Source: Roseomonas sp. KE2513
Lineage (GTDB): Bacteria > Pseudomonadota > Alphaproteobacteria > Acetobacterales > Acetobacteraceae
Reading direction: 5' to 3'
Length of the DNA stretch: 64,000 bases
Assembly: GCF_016107305.1 (NCBI RefSeq)
Contig: NZ_RCVR01000025.1
Coordinates: 1 to 64,000 of the forward strand
Translations under genes and position numbers: made by a program
The notes under the pieces: model-generated
What the model saw: only the letters and a program-made list of their open reading frames with translations
Databases searched by the model: none
Told to the model about the DNA's origin: nothing
Part shown: in pieces, positions 53,545 to 62,450 of the stretch
Position numbering within the stretch: the stretch's first letter is position 1
How the letters are laid out: each line of letters starts with the position of its first letter

Positions 53545-54411
53545 ATGACCGAGAGCTTCGACGCAGACTGGCTGGAGCTGCGCGAGCCGCACGATGCGCG
53601 GGCGCGCAGCATCGCGCTCGCCCTCGCGCTCTCGGAGGCGCTGCCCGCTCGCCCGCGCCTGCTGGACCTCGGCGCCGGGACGGGCAGCCTTTTCCGCTGG
53701 CTCGCGCCCATCCTGAATCGCCCCCAGGCCTGGACGCTGGTGGACGCGGACGTGACGCTGATCGAGTTTGCCTTTGACACCATCGCGGACCGGGCTGTGT
53801 CGGTCGGTTTCGAGGTCTCGGCGCCGAACAAGCGGACGCTGCTCGTGCACACCCCCTCCGGTGCCTGGCGCGTGGACGGGCTGGTGCGGGACCTCGCGGA
53901 CGCGCCCGACGGGCTGCCGCTGGAGCGGGCGGATGCCGTGGTCTGCACCGCGCTCTGCGACCTCGTCTCGCGTTCCTGGGTGACGCGCATGGCGGAGGAG
54001 CTGCAGCTTCCCTTCTACAGCGCGCTGAACGTTGTCGGAGACGCGCGCTTCCTGCCGCCGCATCCGGCGGACGGCCTCGTCGGCCGCGCCTTTCGGCGGG
54101 ACCAGGGGCGGGACAAGGGCTTTGGCGGCCGGGCGCTCGGGCCCGATGCGGTGGGTGCGATGGCAGCGGCCTTCAGGGAGAAGGAATACGCGGTGACAAC
54201 TGCTCCCTCTCCCTGGCGCATCGGGCCGGCGGAAACACGCATGCTGATGGAACTCGCGGGCGGCCATGCTGCGGCCGCGCTGGAGCATCTTCCGCGCGGG
54301 CGAGCCGCGGTGCAGGTCTGGTCGGCCGCGCGCAGGGCACAGGCGCGACGCGGCGGGCTGCGCGCCGTGCTCGGCCACGCGGACCTGCTCGCCCTGCCCA
54401 GGATCCGCTGA
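53545..54411 (+). CDS. class I SAM-dependent methyltransferase
   Basis: A 288-residue predicted methyltransferase. The SAM-binding motif I is LLDLGAGTGSLFRWL (about 39-53), followed by motif II TLVDAD. The post-core region has LERADAVVCTALCDLVS. The substrate is unknown. It begins 10 bp after the glycosyltransferase stop and ends 1 bp before the next gene, so it belongs to the same operon. The C-terminal part is Ala/Arg-rich. Confidence 0.78.
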   Translation: MTESFDADWLELREPHDARARSIALALALSEALPARPRLLDLGAGTGSLFRWLAPILNRPQAWTLVDADVTLIEFAFDTIADRAVSVGFEVSAPNKRTLLVHTPSGAWRVDGLVRDLADAPDGLPLERADAVVCTALCDLVSRSWVTRMAEELQLPFYSALNVVGDARFLPPHPADGLVGRAFRRDQGRDKGFGGRALGPDAVGAMAAAFREKEYAVTTAPSPWRIGPAETRMLMELAGGHAAAALEHLPRGRAAVQVWSAARRAQARRGGLRAVLGHADLLALPRIR

Positions 54412-54412
54412 G

Positions 54413-55495
54413 ATGGCGCGTCTCGGAGCCATCGCGGAGAGCCTTGCGGCCGCGCTCGAGTTCGGCGCGGCGCTTTCGGCCGAGGGGATCGACACGGCAC
54501 TGGTTCCGGGCACTTTCGAGGGTGCGCTGCCCGGGACTGAAGCGGTGGTGCTGGTTGCGCCGCTGGATGGCCTGACGGCCTGCGACGCGCTGCTCATGGC
54601 CGGCGCGGAGCGGATCGTGCAGGCCATTCCCGCTGATTTCGAACCCATGGCGACGGGACGCCTCGCCGATGCGCTGCTGCGCCGCTTGAGGACGAGCTTC
54701 GCGCCGATCGTGCCGGCCGACCCCGCGCGGGGACGCACCGTCTATCTCGGGCACCTCTTCCTCGGCGCCGCGCCTGCAGCTGGCGAGGCGAACCTCGCGC
54801 GTCGCCTCGCCGCGGGGACGGAGGAGCCGGTGGGAGTGATCCCCTTCCGCGTGGTCGAGGCGGGCGCGGGCGCCATCCGCACGGAGATCTCACGCTTGGC
54901 GGAGTGGGGCCGGCGCTACGCCGTGGTCGATGGGCTGACGCAGCTGCACCTGCACGCGCTGGGGGAGGCCGCCGGCACTCAGGGATTGCTCATCGGTGGG
55001 GCTGGCCTCGCTTCAGGCATCGCGCAGCACCTCTCCCGCGCCGAGCGCCCGACAGAGGCCCCGCACGGCCCAGGTGCGGTGCTCGTGTGCTCCGGCGCGC
55101 GCGAGACGCTCTCCCAAGCCGGGCTCGCGCGGATCTATGCGCCGACGCACGACCTGCGCGACGCGGAGGGGCTGGCGGCGGCGCTTGATTGGGCGGCGCC
55201 GCTTCTGCCCGAGGAGGCGCCGGTGGTGATTGCCGCGCCGCAGCGTGCGGACCTGGCGGGGGAGCTTGCGAAGGGACTGGTGGCGCGCGGCGTCACGCGG
55301 CTGCTCGTCGCGGGCGAGGAGGCCTGCGAGAGCGTGGTCGCGGCGCTCGCTCCGCGCTCGCTCCGCCTGGGCGCGGAGGCCGGTGCAGGGCTGCCCTGGT
55401 GCGAGGTGGAGGGAGCGCCGCTCCACCTCCTGCTCAAGCCCGGAGCCGCAGGCGCGCGGGACATCATGCTGAGCGCCTTCGCCGCGCAGGCATGA
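54413..55495 (+). CDS. divergent four-carbon acid sugar kinase (OtnK/DUF1537)-like protein
   Basis: A 360-residue protein whose order of motifs follows the OtnK/DUF1537 kinase family: GRTVYLGHLFLGA, VGVIPFRVVEAGAGAIR, LLIGGAGLASGI, and a C-terminal SLRLGAEAGAGLPW...HLLLKPG. The key sites are eroded: the N-terminal ADDFTGA is AESLAAA, the nucleotide motif GGETSG is GEEACE, and SGNFG is PGAAG. It may be a pseudokinase or have a new activity. It is the last gene of the operon and is followed by a hairpin. The family call is by eye and moderate. Confidence 0.6.
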   Translation: MARLGAIAESLAAALEFGAALSAEGIDTALVPGTFEGALPGTEAVVLVAPLDGLTACDALLMAGAERIVQAIPADFEPMATGRLADALLRRLRTSFAPIVPADPARGRTVYLGHLFLGAAPAAGEANLARRLAAGTEEPVGVIPFRVVEAGAGAIRTEISRLAEWGRRYAVVDGLTQLHLHALGEAAGTQGLLIGGAGLASGIAQHLSRAERPTEAPHGPGAVLVCSGARETLSQAGLARIYAPTHDLRDAEGLAAALDWAAPLLPEEAPVVIAAPQRADLAGELAKGLVARGVTRLLVAGEEACESVVAALAPRSLRLGAEAGAGLPWCEVEGAPLHLLLKPGAAGARDIMLSAFAAQA

Positions 55496-55499
55496 AAAA

Positions 55500-55519
55500 G
55501 GGGGCGCCGGAGCGCCCCC
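55500..55519 (-). terminator. rho-independent terminator of the H1-like gene
   Basis: GGGGGCGC pairs with GCGCCCCC across a CGGA loop. On the minus strand it is followed by TTTTT (the AAAAA at 55495-55499), the classic form for the leftward histone-like gene ending at 55541. It lies 5 bp after the rightward operon stop and may also help to end that transcript. Confidence 0.75.
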
Positions 55520-55540
55520 CTCACGGTGATCGCGAGGCGA

Positions 55541-56317
55541 TCAGGTCGCGTCGCTGCTGGACTGAGCCTCCGTCTCCGGCGCCGTCGTCTCGGGCGCGGC
55601 GGCGGCGGTGGCCTCGGCCTTCCGGCGGGCGCGGGTGGCGGCACCCTTCTTCGCGGCCTCGCTGCGAGCCGAGGTCGTGGCGCTCTTGCGAGTAGCCGTG
55701 CTGCGCGTCGCGGCGGCGCGCTTGGCCGGCGCCTTCGCGGTGGTCGAGCGGGTGCTCGTCGAGCGTGTGGCGGTCGCGCGCGTGCTCGTTGCGGCCTTGC
55801 GCGCCGGCGCCTTGCGCGCCGTCGTCGCGGTGGTGCGCTTGGCCGCGGTGCTGGTGCGGGACGCCGCCGGACGGCGGGCGGTCGCGGACTTCGCGGCGGT
55901 CTTCGCGCCGGTCGCGCGCTTCGCGGGGGCCGCCTTCTTCGCGGTGGCCGTCTTGCGGGCGGGCGCCGCCTTGCGCGCGGTGGTGCTGCGCGCAGTGGTG
56001 CTGCGCGTGGAAGCGGTCTTGCGGGCGGGCGCGGCCTTCTTCGCGGCCGTCGTGCGGCGCGTGGTGCCGGACTTCGTCGCGGCCTTCGTCGCGGCGGTCT
56101 TGCGGGCGGGCGCCGTCTTCTTCGCGTTGCGCGCGGTGGCGGTCGCCTTCTTCGCCGTCGCGCTGCCCTTGGCGGGGCCGGGCTTCTTCGCGGCGGTCTT
56201 CGTGGTCTTTGCGGCAGGCTTCGCGCGGCCGGCGGTGCTCGCCTTGCGCGTGCCGGCGCTGCGGCGCGTGGTGCTCATGGCCATCGCGGCCGCTCGGGGG
56301 GTCTTCTCTTCGCTCAC
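55541..56317 (-). CDS. histone H1-like Ala/Lys-rich nucleoid protein
   Basis: About 258 residues, almost entirely Ala, Lys, Thr, Arg and Ser, in degenerate repeats of the KKAAPARKTA type, ending in an acidic tail (ETTAPETEAQSSSDAT). It is intrinsically disordered and strongly basic, like bacterial H1-like proteins (AlgP, Hc1-type) that bind DNA. A GTG at 56317 with AGGAG 9 bp upstream is the best start; ATGs at 56284 and 56278 are alternatives. Repeat number is likely to vary between strains. It has its own terminator and probably a distant promoter. Confidence 0.8.
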   Translation of the reverse strand: MSEEKTPRAAAMAMSTTRRSAGTRKASTAGRAKPAAKTTKTAAKKPGPAKGSATAKKATATARNAKKTAPARKTAATKAATKSGTTRRTTAAKKAAPARKTASTRSTTARSTTARKAAPARKTATAKKAAPAKRATGAKTAAKSATARRPAASRTSTAAKRTTATTARKAPARKAATSTRATATRSTSTRSTTAKAPAKRAAATRSTATRKSATTSARSEAAKKGAATRARRKAEATAAAAPETTAPETEAQSSSDAT

Positions 56318-56723
56318 GTGCTGGATCTCCTGGGGGTTTCGTGCCGGATGGGTCACGTCATGGGCCAATACTGTCCCGAGGACGCGCCCACCTGTCGGGA
56401 GGGAGGCGTCACAGGGTCTTCGCAGCGCGGAAGCGGGGCGGCCAAGGGCCTGACGCGCGCCGGGACCACTCCCTTTGGCGGCAGCGCCACGCCGTACCGG
56501 GCTTCGCGCGGTATCCGGCATCCTCCTTCGAGGATCACGTCCCGCTCTCGCCCCTGGTTCAAGGTGTCATCCGAGGATGCCAGGAACCGTCCTTCCGTGT
56601 TGCGTCGCGCCGATCACCGTCACCAGCTTCGCCACGGGCCGAGCAGTCCGGTGCATGGAGTGAGCACAAGCTGCTCGACAGCATCGCGTGCGAATCGCGT
56701 GTGACCGTTCATGCGCTCGCCAC

Positions 56724-56752
56724 GCTATCTTCACGCACAAGCATGTTGTCAA
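56724..56752 (-). promoter_or_regulatory. sigma-70-type promoter candidate facing the H1-like gene
   Basis: On the minus strand a perfect TTGACA (56752-56747), a 17-bp spacer and GATAGC (56729-56724). The -35 is ideal and the -10 is weak (three matches). It would start RNA near 56717, about 400 nt before the H1-like start codon. Confidence 0.45.
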
Positions 56753-56831
56753 CGGAAAGACGCAGCACGCGCATTTATTTTGACGTGCATCCAAATCACG
56801 CTGCAGTGCGTTGCGCTGTGCCACGATCATT

Positions 56832-56858
56832 AACGGACGCGCAAGCAGCGCGTCCGTT
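56832..56858 (-). terminator. hairpin downstream of the citrate/methylcitrate synthase gene
   Basis: A perfect 11-bp stem (AACGGACGCGC / GCGCGTCCGTT) with an AAGCA loop lies 27 bp after the stop of the leftward synthase gene. On the minus strand TTAATGATC follows, which is only a weak T-run. Confidence 0.6.
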
Positions 56859-56885
56859 CGTTGCGGCGCCTGTCAGCTGAGTGCG

Positions 56886-58022
56886 TCAGCCGCGCGCGGA
56901 CATCGGCGGAACCGTGCGCTGCGACACGCCCGTGTACTCGGAGAGCGGACGGATGAGGCGGTTGTCGGAGGACTGCTCGATGACGTGCGCGGCCCAGCCG
57001 GTGATGCGGGACGCGACGAAGATCGGGGTGAAGAGCGGGATGTCGAAGCCCATCAGGTGGTAGGCGGGGCCCGCCGGGAAATCGAGGTTCGGGTAGATGT
57101 TCTTCTTCGCCAGCATCTCGGCCGCCAGCAGGCGCGACATCTCCATCCAGCGGCGGTCGCCCACCACCTCGGCCATGCGCTCGGCGTACTTCGTCATCGT
57201 CGGAACCCGGCTGTCGCCGTTCTTGTAGACCCGGTGGCCGAAGCCCATCACCAGCGCGCGGTGGTCGAAGCGGGACTGCAGCCACTCCACCGCGCGGGAG
57301 GGGTCGCCGATCTCGCTGAGCATGTGCATCACCGCCTCGTTGGCGCCGCCGTGCAGCGGGCCCTTCAGCGCCGCGATGCCGCCGACCACCGCCCCGTGCA
57401 GGTCGGCGCCCGTGGAGGTGATGGTGCGGGCGGTGAAGGTGGAGGCGTTGAAGCCGTGCTCCGCGTAGAGGATGAGGGAGACGTCGAAGGACTTCACCAC
57501 CTCGGGCTGGGGCACCCGGCCGAAGACGAGCTGAAAGAAGTTCTCGGCGAAGGTGAGTGAGGGATCGGGCGTCTCGGGCAGCAGGCCCTTGGAGGCGCGG
57601 TGGGCGGCAGCGATCGCCGTCGGGATCTTCGCCAGCAGGCGCATCGCCTTGCGGCGCGTGGCGGGCTCGGACACGTCGCCTGCCTCCGGGTCCTCCATCC
57701 CCATGAAGGAGACGGCGGTGCGGATGGCGTCCATCGGGTGGGCGCCGTGCGGCATGGCGCGGATAACCTCGTGCAGCGCGGGGCTCAGCGCGCGCTCGGC
57801 GGCTTCCTCGGCGCGGAAGTCGGCGAGTTGGGAGGCGTTGGGCAGTTCCCCGTTCCAGAGGAGGTAGGCAACCTCCTCGAAGGAGCAGTTCTCGGCCAGG
57901 TCCTGCACGGGGTAGCCGCGATAGGTAAGGCTGTTCGTCTCGGCCATGACCTTCGAGACGGCGGACACGTCGGCGATGACGCCGACGAGGCCCTTGCGGA
58001 TGTCGGGCTTGGTTTCGCTCAT
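56886..58022 (-). CDS. prpC: 2-methylcitrate synthase (citrate synthase family)
   Basis: A 378-residue short-form citrate synthase. The catalytic histidines are in PLHGGANE and GFGHRVYKNGDSR, and the Asp in the LDFPAG segment. Length and the prpD gene directly upstream point to the propionate-specific enzyme that condenses propionyl-CoA with oxaloacetate, although activity with acetyl-CoA is common in these enzymes. It lies 64 bp after prpD on the same strand and is followed by a hairpin. prpB is not in the window. Confidence 0.87.
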   Translation of the reverse strand: MSETKPDIRKGLVGVIADVSAVSKVMAETNSLTYRGYPVQDLAENCSFEEVAYLLWNGELPNASQLADFRAEEAAERALSPALHEVIRAMPHGAHPMDAIRTAVSFMGMEDPEAGDVSEPATRRKAMRLLAKIPTAIAAAHRASKGLLPETPDPSLTFAENFFQLVFGRVPQPEVVKSFDVSLILYAEHGFNASTFTARTITSTGADLHGAVVGGIAALKGPLHGGANEAVMHMLSEIGDPSRAVEWLQSRFDHRALVMGFGHRVYKNGDSRVPTMTKYAERMAEVVGDRRWMEMSRLLAAEMLAKKNIYPNLDFPAGPAYHLMGFDIPLFTPIFVASRITGWAAHVIEQSSDNRLIRPLSEYTGVSQRTVPPMSARG

Positions 58023-58086
58023 TGGTTGCTTCCTCTTTCCGTGTGGGGCGGGCGCGCCGCCGGGAGGGCCGGCGGCGCGGGTTCGA

Positions 58087-59616
58087 TCAGAAGATGCCGG
58101 AGCGGCCGACGGCGAGCTGGCCCTCCGGCAGGCGCACGTTGAGCTGGTCGAGTTCCCCGGCCTTGAGGTTCGGCAGGTTCTCCGCCGCCGCGATGAAGCG
58201 GTCCTGCTCGGCCTTGTCGATGATGCCGTCGGTCAGGATCCGGAACTTGCGGATGTAGTCCGCGCGGCCGAAGGGCTTCGCGCCCAGTGGGTGGGCGTTG
58301 GCCACCGCCAGCTCGTCCACCAGCACGGTGCCGTCCTTGAGGGTGATTTCCACCCGTCCGCCGAAGGCAAGCTCGTTCGGGTCGCGCGAGTGGTAGCGGC
58401 GCGTCCACTCCGGATCCTCCCGCGTCTCCATGCTGTGCCAGAGACGGACGGTCTCGGGGCGGGCGGCGCGCTCGGGGGCGTAGCTGTCCACGTGGTGCCA
58501 GCGGCCGTCCTCGAGGGCGACGGTGAAGATGTACATGATCGAATGATCAAGCGTCTCACGGCTGGCCTTCGGGTCCATCTTCTGCGGGTCGTTGGCGCCG
58601 GTGCCGATCACGTAGTGAGTGTGATGAGAGGTGTGGAGGAGGATCTTCTCGACCTGGGAGAGGTCCTTGATCCGCTCCCTCATGCGGAAGGCGAGGTCGA
58701 TCAGAGCCTGGGACTGGTACTCCGCCGAGTGCTCCTTCGTGTAGCTGTCGAGAATGGCGCGCTTCGCTTCGCCGGGCCCGGGCAGCGGCACCTGATAGTA
58801 GACGGGCTCATACACGTCGCCCTGGTAGCGATGGGTACGGCCGGAGAGCACCCAGGCGATGACAGAGTCCTCACCCTCGTAGATCGGGCTCGGCGCGCCC
58901 TCCCCTCGCATGGCGCGGTCCACCGCTTCGACGGCCAGCTTGCCGGCATGAGCAGGGGCAAAGGCCTTCCAGGAGGAGATCTCGCCCTTGCGGCTCTGCC
59001 GGAAGGTCACGGAGACATGGAGCGCCTGCTGCACCGCCTGGAAGATCGTCGCCTGGTCCAGCCCGAGCAGCGTGCCGAGGCCGGCGGCCTGGGCGGGGCA
59101 GAGGTGGGCAATATGATCCACCTTATGCTCGTGCAGGCAGATGGCGCGCACGAGGTCGATATGGATCTCGTAGCCGGTGGCGAGGCCGCGCAGCAGCTCG
59201 GCGCCCGACTTGCCCATGGTCTGCGCGACGGCGAGGATCGGCGGAATGTTGTCGCCGGGGTGGGAGTAGTCGGCGGCAAGGAAGGTGTCGTGCATGTCGA
59301 GCTCGCGCACCGCCGTGCCGTTCGCCCAGGCCGCCCATTCCGGCGAGACGCGCTGGGAGGGATCCAGCCCGAACACGGTCGCGCCGCCCGTCCGCGGATG
59401 GCCGAGCGCCATCTGGCGGGCGGAGGTGGGCGCGGAGCGGTTGATGGCGGCGATGGCGACGGAGGCGTTGTCGATCACCCGGTTGATGATCATCGCGGCC
59501 GTGTCCTCGGGCACGGCCACGGGGTCGGCGGCAACGGTCGCGATCTTCCACGCGAGCTGGTCCTCGCGCTTCAACAGCGCCTTGGACGGATAGACCTTCA
59601 CGGCATGGGACTGCAT
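58087..59616 (-). CDS. prpD: 2-methylcitrate dehydratase (MmgE/PrpD family)
   Basis: A 509-residue protein of the MmgE/PrpD family. Visible features are the N-terminal helical domain with [34 protein letters not shown], the [16 protein letters not shown] block and a C-terminal VEITLKDG swap domain. It dehydrates 2-methylcitrate in propionyl-CoA breakdown. GGGAGA lies 6 bp before ATG 59616; a longer frame to 59676 would cover the LysR promoter region and is rejected. It forms an operon with prpC and is divergent from a LysR gene. Confidence 0.9.
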   Translation of the reverse strand: MQSHAVKVYPSKALLKREDQLAWKIATVAADPVAVPEDTAAMIINRVIDNASVAIAAINRSAPTSARQMALGHPRTGGATVFGLDPSQRVSPEWAAWANGTAVRELDMHDTFLAADYSHPGDNIPPILAVAQTMGKSGAELLRGLATGYEIHIDLVRAICLHEHKVDHIAHLCPAQAAGLGTLLGLDQATIFQAVQQALHVSVTFRQSRKGEISSWKAFAPAHAGKLAVEAVDRAMRGEGAPSPIYEGEDSVIAWVLSGRTHRYQGDVYEPVYYQVPLPGPGEAKRAILDSYTKEHSAEYQSQALIDLAFRMRERIKDLSQVEKILLHTSHHTHYVIGTGANDPQKMDPKASRETLDHSIMYIFTVALEDGRWHHVDSYAPERAARPETVRLWHSMETREDPEWTRRYHSRDPNELAFGGRVEITLKDGTVLVDELAVANAHPLGAKPFGRADYIRKFRILTDGIIDKAEQDRFIAAAENLPNLKAGELDQLNVRLPEGQLAVGRSGIF

Positions 59617-59673
59617 TGGCGTCTCCCTTGGAATCCTACGTCCGCGGTTCTGCACCCGGCGCGCTTGATCGTC

Positions 59674-59684
59674 CAATCCGATTG
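59674..59684. promoter_or_regulatory. candidate LysR-regulator binding site
   Basis: CAAT-CCG-ATTG is a perfect dyad in the 101-bp gap between prpD and the divergent lysR, the expected place for a LysR-type activator to bind. Flanking bases extend the symmetry weakly (GTC...GAC). Confidence 0.4.
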
Positions 59685-59717
59685 ACGGGGCTGCGCGATA
59701 GGCTTCTCGTATGAGCG

Positions 59718-60647
59718 ATGGATTTCCGCCTCGTCCGCCGGCTTGGCCATTTCCTCGCGGTCGCGGAGGAGGGGCATTTCGGCCGCGCCGCCGCGCGCCT
59801 CGGCCTCTCGCAGCCGCCGCTCACCGCACAGATCCAGGCCCTGGAGAAGGAACTTGGCGTGCGGCTGCTGGAGCGCGGCGGCCGCGGTACGCGCCCGACG
59901 CGGGCGGGCGAGGCGCTGCTGCCGCTCGCGCGGCGCCTGGCCGAGGATGCGGGCGCGCTGGAGGCGCTGGCGCGCGAGCTGCGCGCGGGGCGCCACGCGC
60001 CGGCCGCCATCGCCTGCGTCACCTCCGCGCTGCTGGAGGAATTGCCGCCTCTCGTGCGCGCCCTCTCCGCCGCGCGGCCGGAGGCGGCGGTCTCCGTGCG
60101 AGAGATGGACACGGCGGACGCAATGGAGGCGCTGCGGCGTGGCGAGGTGGACATCGCCCTGCTACGCGACGACCGCGCGCGGCCACCGATCCGCATCCGC
60201 CCGCTTGGCGATGACCACCTTCTCGTCGCGCTGCCCGAGGGACACGCGCTGCTCGCAGCGCCCAATCCCCTCCCCCTCGCGCTGCTCGCGGACGAGGCGA
60301 TGCTGATGCTGCCGCGCTCGATCTCACCGGCCTATGCGGATGCCATGGTCGCTGCTTGCCACGGCGCCGGATTCGCGCCGCGGACGGTGCGGGAGGTTGG
60401 GTCGGCCATGGCGCAGCTCGGCTTTGTCTCGGCGGGGCTGGGCGTCGCCCTCGTCTCCTCGGGCATGGCGCGGCTGCGGCCGCCCGGCGTGGCGTTCCGT
60501 GCGCTCGCCGGCCCTATCCGCGCGGTGGGCGTGGCACTCGCCTGGAATGCCGAGCGGGAAGGCGAGGTGACCTCCCTCGCGCTGTCGCTGGTGGAGGAGC
60601 TTTTCCCCGCGGCGCCCGGGATACACGGGGCGGGCGATCTGCCCTAA
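59718..60647 (+). CDS. LysR-family transcriptional regulator
   Basis: A 309-residue regulator with an N-terminal winged helix ([25 protein letters not shown], about 19-43) and a periplasmic-binding-protein-like effector domain (about 95-300). The gene is divergent from prpD, so it probably controls prpD-prpC. Propionate operons more often use sigma-54 PrpR or GntR regulators, so a LysR here is less usual. The effector may be 2-methylcitrate or a related acid (inference). Confidence 0.88.
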   Translation: MDFRLVRRLGHFLAVAEEGHFGRAAARLGLSQPPLTAQIQALEKELGVRLLERGGRGTRPTRAGEALLPLARRLAEDAGALEALARELRAGRHAPAAIACVTSALLEELPPLVRALSAARPEAAVSVREMDTADAMEALRRGEVDIALLRDDRARPPIRIRPLGDDHLLVALPEGHALLAAPNPLPLALLADEAMLMLPRSISPAYADAMVAACHGAGFAPRTVREVGSAMAQLGFVSAGLGVALVSSGMARLRPPGVAFRALAGPIRAVGVALAWNAEREGEVTSLALSLVEELFPAAPGIHGAGDLP

Positions 60648-60682
60648 CCTCCGGCCCACCGCAGCAGAGCCGGGACCAGAGC

Positions 60683-62074
60683 ATGAGCCAGACCTTCGAC
60701 CGCGTGATCCTTGGCGACCTCGTCCTGCCGGACAGGATCCTTCGGGACGGCTACGTGGCCGTACGGGGCGAGACGGTTGCGGCGATCGGCGAGGGCGAGC
60801 CGCCGGCGGCGACGGCGACCGAGGACCACCGCGGCCGGCTGGTCTTCCCCGGTCTGGTGGACGGGCACATGCACACCGCAAGCTCCATCGGCTGGCCGGG
60901 CATCGAGGGTGCGACGATGTCGGCCGCGGCCGGCGGGGTCACCACCTGCGTCGACATGCCCTACGACATTCCCCTGCCCGTAACGGACGCCGCGATCCTG
61001 CGCGACAAGGTGGAGTGGCTGCACCGTCTCGCCCATGTGGACGTTGCCCTCTACGGCACCATCAGGAAGTCGGGCGGTGTCGAAGCCATCGCGGGGCTCG
61101 CCGAGGCTGGGGCCTGCTCCTTCAAGTTCTCCACCTATGAGTATGACGCGGTGCGCTTCCCGCGGATCGATCCTGGCCTGATGCGCGAGGCCTTCGCCGA
61201 GATCGCAAAGACGAACCTCATGGTCGCCGTGCACAACGAGGACCAGGAATTGGTGATGAAGCTGACCGCCGAGGCGAAGGCCGCCGGGCGGACAGATCCT
61301 ATCATGCACTGCCGCACCCGCCCGCCGCTGGCCGAGAACCTCGCGAACCTTGCCATCTTCGAGATCGGGCTGGAGACGGGCGCGCATGTCCATATCGCGC
61401 ACTCCTCCCTCGCACGCGGCTTCACGATCGCCGAGGATTTCCGCGGCGCCGGCGCCCGCTCCTCTGGCGAGGCCTGCCTGCACTATCTCTGCATGACGGA
61501 GGAGGACATCGTCCGGCTTGAGGGGTTCGGGAAGTGCAACCCGCCCTTCCGCACCGCCGAGGAGGTGGAGCGCATGTGGGCCGCGCTGCTGGCCGGGAAG
61601 GTGGCCTATGTCTCCACCGACCACGCGCCCTGGCAGCGCGAACGCAAGGTCTACCAGGGCGACATCTTCGCCCTCGGCGCCGGGCTGACAGGCATGCAGA
61701 GCTTTGCGCCCATCATGTTCACCCTTCTGGAGGAGCGTGGGCTGCCGCTCACCCTCATGGCCCGCTACTGCGCCGCGGAGCCCGCCCGCTACCACGGCCT
61801 CGCGCCGAAGAAGGGAAGCATCGCAGTGGGCGGCGATGCCGATCTCTGCGTCATTGAGCGGGGCGACTTCGTCTTCGACCAGGCGGCGATCCTCGACCGG
61901 CCAGAGTTCCAGCACTCCGCCTATCATGGCCGCGCCCTTCGCGGGCGCGTCGCGGCCACCTACCTGCGCGGGCGCTGCGTGTGGGACGGGGCGCAGGTGC
62001 TGGCCAAGCCCGGCGACGGGCGCTTCGTGCCGCGCCAGAACGCGCTTCCCGTGGCCTTGCCCGCGGCCGTGTGA
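60683..62074 (+). CDS. dihydroorotase-like cyclic amidohydrolase (allantoinase/hydantoinase type)
   Basis: A 463-residue di-zinc amidohydrolase. Metal residues are H62 and H64 (DGHMHT), the carboxylated K148 (CSFKFST), H184 (AVHNED), the HIAHSS histidine and the final Asp in STDHAPW. The AAAGGVTTCVDMPYDIPLP loop resembles allantoinases more than D-hydantoinases. It opens cyclic ureides such as allantoin, hydantoins or dihydropyrimidines. A D-carbamoylase-like nitrilase lies two genes downstream, which favours a two-step ureide pathway. Confidence 0.83.
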   Translation: MSQTFDRVILGDLVLPDRILRDGYVAVRGETVAAIGEGEPPAATATEDHRGRLVFPGLVDGHMHTASSIGWPGIEGATMSAAAGGVTTCVDMPYDIPLPVTDAAILRDKVEWLHRLAHVDVALYGTIRKSGGVEAIAGLAEAGACSFKFSTYEYDAVRFPRIDPGLMREAFAEIAKTNLMVAVHNEDQELVMKLTAEAKAAGRTDPIMHCRTRPPLAENLANLAIFEIGLETGAHVHIAHSSLARGFTIAEDFRGAGARSSGEACLHYLCMTEEDIVRLEGFGKCNPPFRTAEEVERMWAALLAGKVAYVSTDHAPWQRERKVYQGDIFALGAGLTGMQSFAPIMFTLLEERGLPLTLMARYCAAEPARYHGLAPKKGSIAVGGDADLCVIERGDFVFDQAAILDRPEFQHSAYHGRALRGRVAATYLRGRCVWDGAQVLAKPGDGRFVPRQNALPVALPAAV

Positions 62075-62096
62075 CGGAGGCGAGGGAGAGGACGCG

Positions 62097-62375
62097 ATGA
62101 AGCAGCCGCTGCTTTACGCAGTGCTCGCCGCGCTGCTCGGCTTCGGCGGCTGGGTGTGGCTGACGGGGCCTGGCACTTCCGTGCCGAACGCCTTCATCGC
62201 CCTTCTCTGTGCGGTGCTCTGCGGCCGCGCGGGCTGGTGGCTCGCGGTCCGCCTCATACCCGAGGAGCGCGCGGAGGAGCCGAAGCGGGTGGAAGCCGCG
62301 CTCCCTCCTCCCGCCCGGCGCGCGCCGCCGCCGCCGGACCGCGCGCCCTGGCGCCGCCCCGACGGGACGACGTGA
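62097..62375 (+). CDS. hypothetical small two-helix membrane protein
   Basis: A 92-residue protein with two hydrophobic segments (about residues 5-23 and 29-48) and a Pro/Arg-rich cytoplasmic tail (PPPARRAPPPPDRAPW). GGGAGAGG precedes the ATG by about 5 bp, so it is probably translated. I do not recognise a family. It lies 22 bp after the amidohydrolase gene and may be a helper of uptake or simply co-transcribed. Confidence 0.55.
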   Translation: MKQPLLYAVLAALLGFGGWVWLTGPGTSVPNAFIALLCAVLCGRAGWWLAVRLIPEERAEEPKRVEAALPPPARRAPPPPDRAPWRRPDGTT

Positions 62376-62450
62376 ACGGAGGTAGAGGCCACGCCCCTGC
62401 GCCGCTTCCACGAGCTGCCTGACCTCGGCGCCTTCCGGGCTGTTCCTTCA

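Larger units (their letters stand above)
56318..56885. other. 568-bp non-coding region with leader of the H1-like gene
   Basis: No open frame here resembles a protein family. The part 56650-56880 is visibly less GC-rich than its neighbours. It contains a promoter candidate facing the H1-like gene and the gltA/prpC terminator hairpin. The 56340-56720 stretch would be a 5' leader of about 400 nt or could encode a small RNA. Confidence 0.5.

Noticed and set aside
55526-56704. Long plus-strand frames opposite the H1-like gene
   Set aside because: They are repeats of Arg/Gly/Ala produced by the Ala/Lys codon repeats on the other strand; the minus strand has a ribosome site and a terminator.
56353-56830. 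Small open frames of 60-90 codons in the 56.3-56.9 kb gap
   Set aside because: No ribosome sites, no family resemblance and composition unlike neighbouring genes.
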